From positions 1 to 13,446 of the forward strand of contig JAGPFT010000029.1 of NCBI GenBank assembly GCA_018056405.1: a stretch of DNA of 13,446 bases, written 5' to 3'. This DNA comes from Anaerolineae bacterium. GTDB taxonomy: Bacteria; Chloroflexota; Anaerolineae; Aggregatilineales; Aggregatilineaceae. The notes below the pieces were generated by a model. The model ran no database searches, had not been told where the DNA came from, and saw nothing but the letters and a program-made list of their open reading frames with translations. The translations under genes were made by a program, and so were the position numbers. Below are positions 1-7,155 of the stretch, in pieces (the first letter of the stretch is position 1; each line of letters starts with the position of its first letter).

Positions 1-688
1 CCTGTGCCGCCATGCCGTCGTCGTCGGACAGCAGCACGATACCGTCAGGAGTAGCCAGATCGAGATACGGGTCGAGGTTGCCAGAGGTGCGCTGCATGGA
101 GATGGTGATCACGTCTCCGCGCTGCGCCCGCAGAAAGTAGAAAGCCAGCGGTGCCTGGGCGGTGATCCGGCCCAGCACCTGGTCGCCATAGACCAGCGTG
201 CTGTCGGCGGTGGGGCCGCTGCCTATGCGCTCAACGAGCAGAGAGAAGTCGCCCGTCGTGGTGCCGTGCTCCTGCCCGAACCGCGTGGCGATGATGAAGT
301 AGCGCCCGGTCGCCGGAAGGCGCTCGAACTCAATCAGGGCATCGGTGCGGCCACCATCATCGTCGCTGAGGGTAAGGATGGCCCCATCGCTGTCGGTGAG
401 CAGCAGAAGCGGGTCAAGGTCCCCTGAGAGGCGGCTCATGCTGATCGAGATAAGCTCGTCTTCCTGGCCGGCGAAGATGTAGATGTAGCGATGGCTGTCC
501 CCGCCAATGGTACCGGTGACTGGCTGGCCGGCCTGCACCTCGACGCCGGCTTGCAGCAGATTTCCCGCCCTGGCGCGAGGTAGGGTTTCGCCCAGGCAAG
601 GGGCGAGCAGGGCGAAACACAGCAGAGCCAGGCTGAGGGCAAGTGCTCGTCGCCACCCTCTCGCTACAGTATGGCCGGTGCAGATCAT
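1..688 (-). CDS. Exported PPC-repeat protein, C-terminus cut off by the window edge
   Basis: I read 229 residues from the ATG at 688; the frame is open to the window edge, so the C-terminus is missing. Residues about 12-32 form a basic-then-hydrophobic signal peptide (RRALALSLALLCFALLAP followed by C). The Cys is preceded by Pro, so this is not a canonical lipobox. Two PPC-like (bacterial pre-peptidase C-terminal) beta-sandwich repeats follow, at about residues 50-155 and 165 to the edge. Each shows the family signature: a YxFxGQxxDxIxIxM strand, GxLDPxLxLxDxDG, then SDDDGG, and in the first repeat a GRYFIIATRxG strand. No catalytic domain is visible in what remains. It starts 10 bases after the stop of the upstream PPC gene, behind a weak GCAGG, so the two are probably co-transcribed. 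A role in adhesion, surface binding or an extracellular enzyme module is possible; the missing part could carry an enzyme domain. Confidence 0.85.
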   Translation of the reverse strand, partial: MICTGHTVARGWRRALALSLALLCFALLAPCLGETLPRARAGNLLQAGVEVQAGQPVTGTIGGDSHRYIYIFAGQEDELISISMSRLSGDLDPLLLLTDSDGAILTLSDDDGGRTDALIEFERLPATGRYFIIATRFGQEHGTTTGDFSLLVERIGSGPTADSTLVYGDQVLGRITAQAPLAFYFLRAQRGDVITISMQRTSGNLDPYLDLATPDGIVLLSDDDGMAAQ

Positions 689-698
689 GACATGCCTG

Positions 699-3326
699 CT
701 ACGATTCGCGGGTCAGTGTAATAGTGAAGGTGCCAATGGTTGTCTCGCGCTCCAATCCGTAGCGGCTCACCGCGATCAGGTACTTGGCGGTCTGGGGCAA
801 GATGATATTGCTGAGCAGCGCCTCGTAGGTGCCTCCGGCGGGGCTGTCGTCGTTGCTGGCAATCTCGATCCAGCCATCAGCCACCGACTGGTAGAGATGC
901 AGCACTGAATCCAGGTTGCCGCTGGTGTGAGTGAGGCGAATGGTTACCACGTCACCGGCCTGGCCGTCGAAGACGTAAAAGCGCAGGTATTGGTCTGCCG
1001 TGATCTCGCCCGCCTCGGTCTCGCCATAGCTGAGCGGGACGATCTGCGGCTCGGCAGTGGTCGCGGGCGATTCCGGCTCCGCCGGGCTACCGACACGCTC
1101 CAGGAGTAGCTCATACGTGCCGCTGCTAGGCTCGGCATCGGGGCCAACGTAGCGCGAGGCGATGACTATGTAGCTGCCATCGGCGGGCAGTTCGGTGGCG
1201 ATCTGCGCGTCACGAACCTGACCGGGCACAATGTCGTCATTGGCATCCACTACCGTACCATTCGCGTCTTGCAGCTCCAGGTAACTATCCAGGCTGGAAC
1301 CGGGCGAGGCCTTCATCGTGATCTGGATACGTTCGCCTGCCGAGCCAGTGAAGCTGTACATCTGGCTGGTGGTATCGTCGTCTATTGCGCCATTGACGGC
1401 CACACCGTAGGCCAATTGGCGCACACCATTGACGGGCGTTGCGCCTGTCTCCCCCGTGCCAGCGAGGGTGAGCGCCAGGATGTAGCCCCTGCCCAGGTCA
1501 TCCGCCGGGCCGAAGCGGGGCGCGACCAACACAAGGTATTTCCCGGTCGCCGGGATCGTGACGCCGCTCAGCACGCCGGAGTTGCTGGCATGAAGCTCAT
1601 TGAGATTCTCGTCGGCCAGGATCAGCAACACATCAAGCCCTGGGTCGGTCGTCACCGAGATGTCAGCCAGCGTACCGGCGAACGCCGTGAACACGAACAG
1701 GCCCGCCCCTCTTTCGAACACCGTCTGGATCGGCTCGCCAGAAATAAGCTGAGTGGTCGAAAGGTGGGCGAGCCGCGTCTCTGCGGTCGTTGGAAGGGAA
1801 GAGATAGCAGAGGTACCGCCCGGCCCCCACAGCGAGAGAGAATACGGCCCACTGGTGGTGCCTTCCACCTGATCGTAGCGCGTGGCGACGATGGCATAGT
1901 AGGCGGTGCGCGGCAGCGTGAACTCCAGCCGCGAATCGCGCTCGACTCCCTCCACGATATCGTCATGCTCAGCCAGCGGAATCCGGCCATCGTCGAGCAA
2001 GACCAAGAAGGGGTCAAGGGCAGAGAGAGAAGTGCCAGCGTCCAGACTCTTTAGCTCAATGGTGATAGGATCGCCTTCCTGGCCGAGGAAGACGTAGACA
2101 TCCATGAACTTGGCGTCTGAGATTTCTCCTTCAACTGTGTCGCCATAGGCCAGCAATGGCAGGTCCGCGTAGTCAGCGGGCAAAGCCGGCGCAGAGGACC
2201 CACCCGCCGACAGCTCCAGCATAAAGTGGCCCGCCGTCGTCCCTTGCGCCTGGCCCTCGCGCGTCGCGGCGATCAGATACATCCCGTCAACCGGCAAGAC
2301 ACACGCAACCTCGGCGATGCCGTCCCCGTCACTGTCGCCCCCCTCGGCAAGCACCTGCTCATTCGCATCCAGCACAACCAGGTAGCCGCTGAGATCGCCC
2401 TCAGTCCGGCTCATCCTGACCACAATCGAGTCACCAGCCATGCCGGAGAACCGGTAGGACACAGCAGGCATTGCCCCGTCAATTCTTCCCTGCTGGCTTT
2501 GGCCAATCTGGATTTCCTGCTGCTCCCCGGTTGCAGAGGCTCCCGTCCTATCCACCGACAGCTCGAACACTCCCCCAACACTGCCCACGCCCGGCAGCGA
2601 CACCGCAAGGAAGTATACGCCCTCAGCAGCGATTCCCACCCTCAGATTCATGCCTGGCTGCGCGCGACCAAGCTCGTTGAACGCGGAATCATACAGCGCC
2701 ACCAAGGGCTGAAATTCAGCCATCTGCTGCGGCATGACAACCACCTGCTCGCCTGCCGCTGCCTCAAACCAGTACAGCCGCAGCGGACTCTGGCGCGTAA
2801 GCTCGTTGTTGAGCGGCCCTGCCCCGCCCAGTGGTGCCAGGAAAGGCGCGCCTGCCAACGCCCCCGGCAACTCACTGCCCGCAAGGAGCGCAGCCTGCGT
2901 CGCGGTCAGGCTGAGGGTGAAGGAACCGCCTTCCGGGGGAATGATGCCTCCCGCGTGGGTGGCCTGAACGGTATACGAGCCATCCGCCGCAACCTCATAG
3001 CTCAGGCGGGCATTGCGCTCACCGCCGCCGTTGTCGTCCATCGCCAGCGGAGTCCGATCCGCGCTATTCAACACGAGGAAGGGATCGAGCGAACCACCCG
3101 TGACAATCATGGTGATCACCAGCACATCGCCCGCCCGCGCGTCGAAGCGGAAAAAGGCGCTCGGCTGATCCGGGCCAAGATCGCCATCCACCGTCTGGCC
3201 GTAGGCAAGCTCAAGCGGTACATCCTGGAACAAGGGAGCCGCCAACACCGACGACCTGCTGATGTCGGTGCTTCCCGCCAGCAGGACAAGACTGAATACC
3301 AGAACAACTCGCCACAATGCGCGCAT
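699..3326 (-). CDS. Exported protein of seven PPC-like repeats
   Basis: This 875-residue protein starts at an ATG behind a very strong purine-rich ribosome site (GGAGGGAGAGGGG). Residues 1-30 form a signal peptide ending near VLAA-PLF. The rest is tandem PPC-like beta-sandwich repeats at about 38-142, 146-260, 272-374, 390-500, 518-622, 636-745 and 763-873. Repeats 1, 4, 6 and 7 keep the full signature: an AYGxTVxGxI start, YxFxGxAGDxIxIxM, LDPxLxLxDxxG, a DD turn, and a GxYxIxATRxG strand. Repeats 2 and 5 are the most degenerate, losing most of the acidic turn. The linkers are rich in Ala, Gly, Ser, Pro and Thr. In known proteins PPC domains usually accompany secreted peptidases, but no peptidase, sortase signal or C-terminal membrane anchor is visible here. 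It is likely a surface or secreted scaffold or binding protein; its substrate is unknown. It is the first gene of a pair with the downstream PPC gene. Confidence 0.9.
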   Translation of the reverse strand: MRALWRVVLVFSLVLLAGSTDISRSSVLAAPLFQDVPLELAYGQTVDGDLGPDQPSAFFRFDARAGDVLVITMIVTGGSLDPFLVLNSADRTPLAMDDNGGGERNARLSYEVAADGSYTVQATHAGGIIPPEGGSFTLSLTATQAALLAGSELPGALAGAPFLAPLGGAGPLNNELTRQSPLRLYWFEAAAGEQVVVMPQQMAEFQPLVALYDSAFNELGRAQPGMNLRVGIAAEGVYFLAVSLPGVGSVGGVFELSVDRTGASATGEQQEIQIGQSQQGRIDGAMPAVSYRFSGMAGDSIVVRMSRTEGDLSGYLVVLDANEQVLAEGGDSDGDGIAEVACVLPVDGMYLIAATREGQAQGTTAGHFMLELSAGGSSAPALPADYADLPLLAYGDTVEGEISDAKFMDVYVFLGQEGDPITIELKSLDAGTSLSALDPFLVLLDDGRIPLAEHDDIVEGVERDSRLEFTLPRTAYYAIVATRYDQVEGTTSGPYSLSLWGPGGTSAISSLPTTAETRLAHLSTTQLISGEPIQTVFERGAGLFVFTAFAGTLADISVTTDPGLDVLLILADENLNELHASNSGVLSGVTIPATGKYLVLVAPRFGPADDLGRGYILALTLAGTGETGATPVNGVRQLAYGVAVNGAIDDDTTSQMYSFTGSAGERIQITMKASPGSSLDSYLELQDANGTVVDANDDIVPGQVRDAQIATELPADGSYIVIASRYVGPDAEPSSGTYELLLERVGSPAEPESPATTAEPQIVPLSYGETEAGEITADQYLRFYVFDGQAGDVVTIRLTHTSGNLDSVLHLYQSVADGWIEIASNDDSPAGGTYEALLSNIILPQTAKYLIAVSRYGLERETTIGTFTITLTRES

Positions 3327-3367
3327 CGCCCCTCTCCCTCCAGAATTACCAGGGACTTCCTACCGCC

Positions 3368-3396
3368 ATTTTACGGCAGGCGGCACCCTGTCGCAA
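3368..3396 (-). promoter_or_regulatory. Sigma-70-type promoter of the PPC-repeat gene pair
   Basis: On the minus strand, TTGCGA (3396-3391, 4 of 6 to consensus) lies 17 bases before TAAAAT (3373-3368, 5 of 6). The predicted start is near 3361, giving a leader of about 35 bases that contains the strong ribosome site. Spacing and position fit well; found by eye only. Confidence 0.6.
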
Positions 3397-3452
3397 CCAC
3401 TCATTAGACGCGGGTGCGTGCAAAACCTGTCAGACAACAGGGTCGCGCTCCT

Positions 3453-3566
3453 TAGCCTCACCCCCGCCCGGCGCTAGCGCGCCTCGCCGCAGGAGACTTC
3501 GGGAGTCTTCGAAGACTTCCGAAGTCTGGTTCTTGGCCGGGCGGGGCGAGGCTGGGGGTGAGGCTA
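3453..3566. repeat. 114-bp nested palindromic element (MITE/REP-like)
   Basis: The ends are a perfect 13-bp inverted repeat (TAGCCTCACCCCC at 3453-3465, matched at 3554-3566). Inside are further matching arms: GCCCGGC at 3466-3472 with its complement at 3536-3542, and GCCTCGCC at 3481-3488 with its complement at 3545-3552. There is also a 10-bp palindrome GCGCTAGCGC (3471-3480). The centre is a 34-bp palindrome at 3494-3527 with one mismatched pair, centred on TCTTC|GAAGA. It lies between two divergent genes, so it is not needed as a terminator. The CCTCACCCCC end resembles dispersed GC-rich repeats common in Chloroflexota and other large GC-rich genomes. No transposase is present; any mobility would need one in trans. 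Confidence 0.7.
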
Positions 3567-3606
3567 CTGCCGGCGTCACACGTATCACTGACTACCTTTG
3601 CACACA

Positions 3607-3678
3607 CCCTGAGGCGCAGGGTCCACGAGCAAGCCGTTGGGCGTTTTGGCGAATGCCCGACAACTTGCTCGCGGACCC
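3607..3678. repeat. Long imperfect hairpin in the divergent spacer
   Basis: A 24-base arm (3619-3642) pairs with 3655-3678 at 20 of 24 positions around a 12-base loop. A small competing stem, CCCTG/CAGGG (3607-3611 with 3617-3621), overlaps the left arm. It ends 15 bases before the putative -35 of the PHP gene. It could be a second dispersed repeat, part of a larger element with the palindrome at 3453-3566, or a structured RNA or regulatory site. Nothing in the sequence decides between these. Confidence 0.5.
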
Positions 3679-3693
3679 CCTTACTTTGCTCTC

Positions 3694-3723
3694 TTGACAG
3701 TCGTCCACTGGATGCAGTACGCT
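3694..3723 (+). promoter_or_regulatory. Possible promoter of the PHP-domain gene
   Basis: A perfect TTGACA (3694-3699) is followed after 18 bases by TACGCT (3718-3723), which matches the -10 consensus at only 3 of 6 positions. The position, 40 bases before the start codon and pointing at the gene, is right, but the weak -10 keeps this tentative. Confidence 0.35.
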
Positions 3724-3763
3724 TGGCACGCTGCACCCGCACGTTGCCACACGAGGAAGCATC

Positions 3764-4855
3764 ATGTCGTACTTCGAGTACACGGGGAATCTCCACGTTC
3801 ACACCCCCTACTCGGACGGAGAGGGCAGCCACGAGCATGTCGCTCAGGCTGCGCTTCTGGCCGGGCTGGACTTCGTGATCTTCACCGATCACAACGTGCG
3901 TGTAGGGGGGATTGAGGGCTACTATGGAGACGACTCGCGCGGCTACGTGTTGCTGCTCGCCGGAGAGGAAATCCACGACCGGACGCGCAACCCACAGGGC
4001 AACCATGTGCTCGTCTTTGGCGCGGAGACTGAACTGGCAGGCCATGCCCACAGCCTCCCTGCCCTGCTGAGCGCCGTTGAGCAGGCGGGCGGCCTGAGCT
4101 TCATCGCTCACCCGGACGACACTGCCATGGAGTGGTTGGGTGAGCCGGCGCTTCCCTGGCTGGACCGCTATGTGGAGGGTTTCACTGGCCTTGAAGTGTG
4201 GAATTACATGTCGCGCTTCAAGGACTACCTGCCCGACCGCCGGACGGCCATGCGCAATGTCTTTCGCCCGGACGATGTGATGATCGGCCCTTCGCCGGAG
4301 ACGCTTGCCCTGTGGGACGAGCTTCTGGAGACGGGTCTCCAGGTGGTAGGGATCGGCTGCGCCGATGCGCATGGCACGCACGTGTCAAAGGGGCCGCTGT
4401 CGCATGTCGTTTTCCCCTACGACTTCCTGTTTTGCTCGGTGAACACGCACGTCTTCACCAAGTCCGCTCTGACTGGCGAACTGGACTACGACAAAGCCCA
4501 GCTATACCAGGCGCTCAAGGAAGGTCGAGCCTTCATCGGCTACGACATTCCCGGCACCACGCGCGGCTTCCGCTTCTCGGCCCAGGGACAGAACGCTACG
4601 GCGATCATGGGCGAGACAATCCGGCTGGGGCACGGGGTCACACTCCAGGCGCTCGCGCCAGCCCGCGCGCGCATCTGTCTGGTGCGCTGCGGGGAGATCA
4701 TTGCTGAAGAGCGGCAGACTGAAAATCTCACCCAGGTGGTGCGCGACCCCGGCCCGTACCGCGTCGAGGTCTGGCGCTCCTATCACGGGTGCGAGCGTAT
4801 GTGGATTCTGAGCAATCCCATTTACGTTGAGCCAAACCCAGGGCGAATATATTGA
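3764..4855 (+). CDS. PHP-domain metal-dependent phosphoesterase
   Basis: The protein has 363 residues, and its ATG follows GAGGAAG at 3753-3759. The PHP (polymerase and histidinol phosphatase) fold is clear. It shows HVHTPYSDG with H11, H13 and D18, TDHN with D42 and H43, GEEIH with E68/E69 and H71, NHVLVFG with H81, FIAHPD with H116, and CADAHGTH with D201 and H203. These are the expected ligands of the multi-metal site, so the enzyme looks intact. Known PHP enzymes hydrolyse phosphoesters such as histidinol phosphate, nucleoside bisphosphates or nucleic acid ends; the substrate here cannot be told. Residues about 265-363 look like a beta-rich C-terminal domain ending in WILSNPIYVE, a common tail in stand-alone PHP proteins. 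There is no signal peptide, so it is probably cytoplasmic. It is transcribed away from the PPC genes and lies 104 bases before uvrB, which has its own promoter. Confidence 0.88.
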   Translation: MSYFEYTGNLHVHTPYSDGEGSHEHVAQAALLAGLDFVIFTDHNVRVGGIEGYYGDDSRGYVLLLAGEEIHDRTRNPQGNHVLVFGAETELAGHAHSLPALLSAVEQAGGLSFIAHPDDTAMEWLGEPALPWLDRYVEGFTGLEVWNYMSRFKDYLPDRRTAMRNVFRPDDVMIGPSPETLALWDELLETGLQVVGIGCADAHGTHVSKGPLSHVVFPYDFLFCSVNTHVFTKSALTGELDYDKAQLYQALKEGRAFIGYDIPGTTRGFRFSAQGQNATAIMGETIRLGHGVTLQALAPARARICLVRCGEIIAEERQTENLTQVVRDPGPYRVEVWRSYHGCERMWILSNPIYVEPNPGRIY

Positions 4856-4883
4856 GCCGCACCGCCTCGATCCTCCGTCAATC

Positions 4884-4913
4884 TTGGCCAACACAACCCA
4901 CTTGTGCTATGCT
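4884..4913 (+). promoter_or_regulatory. Promoter of uvrB
   Basis: TTGGCC (4884-4889) is separated by 18 bases from TATGCT (4908-4913, 4 of 6 to consensus). The predicted transcription start near 4920 falls inside the SOS-type box at 4917-4928. The TATGCT hexamer recurs in front of dgt. Confidence 0.5.
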
Positions 4914-4916
4914 TTA

Positions 4917-4928
4917 GAACTTACGTTC
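4917..4928 (+). promoter_or_regulatory. Putative LexA (DinR-type) SOS box of uvrB
   Basis: GAAC-TTAC-GTTC is a perfect GAAC-N4-GTTC dyad, the core of the Gram-positive LexA/DinR operator (CGAACRNRYGTTYC). It begins 3 bases after the -10 hexamer and 32 bases before the uvrB start codon, so a bound repressor would cover the transcription start. It overlaps a 10-bp palindrome CGTTCGAACG at 4924-4933. uvrB is a classic SOS gene, which supports the reading. No lexA gene is in the window. Confidence 0.65.
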
Positions 4929-4959
4929 GAACGCGGGGAGTTCCACAGGGAGTGCCGCC

Positions 4960-7017
4960 ATGCCTGGTTTTGAGCTTGTCTCCGACTACCAGCCAACCGG
5001 CGACCAGCCGCAGGCCATCGGCGCGCTGGTCGAGGGACTGACTGCCGGATACCGCTACCAGACTTTGCTCGGCGCAACCGGCACTGGCAAGACCTACACC
5101 GTCGCCAACGTCATCGCCCAGGTGCAACGCCCTACCCTGGTGCTGGCCCACAACAAAACGCTGGCGGCCCAGCTTTACGCAGAGTTCAAGGAATTCTTCC
5201 CGCGCAATGCGGTGGAGTATTTCGTCTCCTACTACGACTACTACCAGCCCGAAGCCTACGTGCCGCGCCACGACCTCTACATTGAGAAGGAGACGGAGAT
5301 CAACGAGGAGATTGACCGGCTTCGTCTGGCGGCGACGGCCTCGTTGCTCAGCCGGCGCGACGTGCTCATCGTGGCTTCGGTGTCGTGCATCTACGGCCTC
5401 GGCAACCCGGTGACCTGGGACAGGGCGACGCTGGAATTGCGGGCAGGGGCGCAGGTGCGCCGCGACCTGATCCTGCGTCACCTGGTGGGCATCCAGTACG
5501 GGCGCAACGACTTCGAACTGAAGCCGGGCACCTTCCGCGTGCGGGGCGACACCCTGGAGATCACGCCCGCTTACGGCACCACGACCTACCGCGTGGCTCT
5601 CTTCGGCGACGAGATCGAGCGCCTGCTGGAGTTGGATCCGCTGACCGGTGAGGTCCTGGCCGAGCACGAGGCTATCAAGATATTCCCCGCCAAGCAGTTC
5701 GTCACCGAGGATTCGCTGCTGCGCCAGGCGCTGCATGACATTGAACAGGAGCTTGAGGAACGGCTGGCGGAGCTTCAGGCGGCGAACCGCCTGCTCGAAG
5801 CGCAACGGCTGGAACAACGCACGCGCTACGACATCGAGATGATGCGCGAGCTTGGCTACACGAGCGGCATCGAGAACTACTCGCGCCACCTCGACCAGCG
5901 CCCTGCCGGCAGCCCCCCCTGGACGCTGCTCGACTACTTTCCGCCCGACTTCCTGCTGGTCGTGGACGAATCGCACATGACGTTGCCCCAGGTGCGCGGC
6001 ATGTTCGGCGGCGACCGCTCGCGTAAGGAGACGCTCGTCGAGTACGGTTTCCGGCTGCCCAGCGCCCTGGACAACCGTCCGCTCAGCTTCGAGGAGTTCG
6101 AGAGCCGCATCGGGCAGACTATCTTCATGAGCGCGACGCCTGGCCCCTACGAGGAAAAGCACAGCCAGCAGACCGTCCAGCAGGTGATCCGCCCCACCGG
6201 TGTCCTCGACCCGACCATTGATGTGCGTCCCACTGCGGGGCAGATTGATGACCTGCTCAGCGAAATTCACCGGCGGGTGAAGCGCGGCGAGCGGGCGCTG
6301 GTGACGACGCTGACCAAGCGCATGGCTGAAGACCTGGCCGATTACCTGCTGGAGATGGACATCCGCGTGCACTACCTGCACAGCGAGATTGACACGATTG
6401 AGCGCGTCGAGATTCTGCGCGATCTGCGCCTGGGCGTCTACGATGTCGTCGTAGGTATCAACCTGCTGCGCGAAGGGCTGGACTTGCCCGAAGTGTCGCT
6501 CGTCGCCATTCTCGACGCTGACAAGCAGGGCTTCCTGCGCTCGGCCCCGGCGCTGATCCAGACTATCGGGCGCGCCGCGCGGCACATTCATGGCCACGTG
6601 ATCATGTACGCGGACAAGGTTACTGAGGCGATGCAGTCTGCGATAGACGAGACCGAGCGCCGCCGCACGATTCAGCACCAGCACAATGCCGAGCACGGCA
6701 TCGAGCCAGCCAGCATCGTCAAGGAAGTGCGTGACCTGACTGAGCGAATGCAGCACATGGTTCCCGAAGCGGCGCAGAGCGAGCGCGGTGCTTCCGCGTC
6801 CTCTCCGGCGGAGTTGCCCAAGAGTGAACTGAACAAGCTGATCGAGACACTTGAAGCCGAGATGAAAGCTGCGGCTAAGGCGCTGGAGTTCGAGAAAGCA
6901 GCGGCATTGCGCGATCAGATTGTCGAGTTGCGCCAGATCATGGTGTTCAAGGAAGCCGAGACTGGCGAGCCGAGCCTGACTCTGGTGCGGCGTATTGCCC
7001 GGCGGCCCGGTCGCTGA
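4960..7017 (+). CDS. uvrB: UvrABC excinuclease subunit B
   Basis: UvrB is the ATP-dependent damage-verifying helicase-like subunit of nucleotide excision repair. It is loaded by UvrA and then recruits UvrC for incision. The 685-residue length is near the usual 660-680. Visible features are the QPTGDQPQAI entry motif (11-20), Walker A GATGTGKT (38-45), the damage-probing beta-hairpin YYDYYQPEAYVP (91-102), the DESH box (336-339), and the helicase motif region around GINLLREGLDLPEVS and QTIGRAARH. The C-terminal UVR domain (about 621-661, LNKLIETLEAEM...FEKAAALRDQI) is the UvrC contact. AGGGAG at 4947-4952 precedes the ATG by 7 bases. A GAAC-N4-GTTC box over the predicted start site suggests SOS control. 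All key motifs are intact. The 138-base gap to dgt contains a promoter, so the two genes are probably separate units, although no terminator hairpin is evident between them. Confidence 0.98.
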   Translation: MPGFELVSDYQPTGDQPQAIGALVEGLTAGYRYQTLLGATGTGKTYTVANVIAQVQRPTLVLAHNKTLAAQLYAEFKEFFPRNAVEYFVSYYDYYQPEAYVPRHDLYIEKETEINEEIDRLRLAATASLLSRRDVLIVASVSCIYGLGNPVTWDRATLELRAGAQVRRDLILRHLVGIQYGRNDFELKPGTFRVRGDTLEITPAYGTTTYRVALFGDEIERLLELDPLTGEVLAEHEAIKIFPAKQFVTEDSLLRQALHDIEQELEERLAELQAANRLLEAQRLEQRTRYDIEMMRELGYTSGIENYSRHLDQRPAGSPPWTLLDYFPPDFLLVVDESHMTLPQVRGMFGGDRSRKETLVEYGFRLPSALDNRPLSFEEFESRIGQTIFMSATPGPYEEKHSQQTVQQVIRPTGVLDPTIDVRPTAGQIDDLLSEIHRRVKRGERALVTTLTKRMAEDLADYLLEMDIRVHYLHSEIDTIERVEILRDLRLGVYDVVVGINLLREGLDLPEVSLVAILDADKQGFLRSAPALIQTIGRAARHIHGHVIMYADKVTEAMQSAIDETERRRTIQHQHNAEHGIEPASIVKEVRDLTERMQHMVPEAAQSERGASASSPAELPKSELNKLIETLEAEMKAAAKALEFEKAAALRDQIVELRQIMVFKEAETGEPSLTLVRRIARRPGR

Positions 7018-7033
7018 GCGTCCCGAAATTTGA

Positions 7034-7062
7034 TTGCGGCGCGTGCCGTAATTGGATATGCT
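7034..7062 (+). promoter_or_regulatory. Promoter of dgt-greA
   Basis: TTGCGG (7034-7039) is separated by 17 bases from TATGCT (7057-7062). The -10 is identical to that proposed for uvrB. The predicted start near 7069 gives a leader of about 87 bases with a small stem (TTGTC/GACAA around 7104-7118) and no clear ribosome site. Confidence 0.5.
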
Positions 7063-7155
7063 CTGCACACGTGCGCGGGCTTGCACGCAACGTAGGGGTA
7101 ATTTTGTCCGTCAGACAAGCTTCATCAGAGCAGTCCAAACTCAACGGCACGCGTC

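Noticed and set aside
28..32. A lipobox in the truncated PPC protein (sequence LLAPC after the hydrophobic stretch).
   Set aside because: This entry concerns residues 28-31 of that protein (nucleotides near 596-607). Pro at the position before Cys does not fit the usual Gly/Ala/Ser requirement, so I call an ordinary signal peptide.
2226..3407. A 393-codon plus-strand frame, with similar ones at 507-908 and 1269-2054.
   Set aside because: They lie opposite the PPC-repeat genes, whose periodic signatures and signal peptides show the minus strand is coding.
3453..3678. A CRISPR array, given several repeated GC-rich stretches in the spacer.
   Set aside because: The repeats are inverted arms of hairpins, not direct repeats with regular spacers, and no cas gene is present.
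3458..4381. A 307-codon minus-strand frame covering the palindromic element and part of the PHP gene.
   Set aside because: It runs through an inverted-repeat element and antisense to conserved PHP motifs; no domain or ribosome site.
4921..7086. A 721-codon open frame on the minus strand opposite uvrB.
   Set aside because: It is the antisense shadow of a clear uvrB; its composition (Val, Leu, Gln, Arg, His-rich) and lack of any recognisable domain are typical of GC-rich antisense frames.
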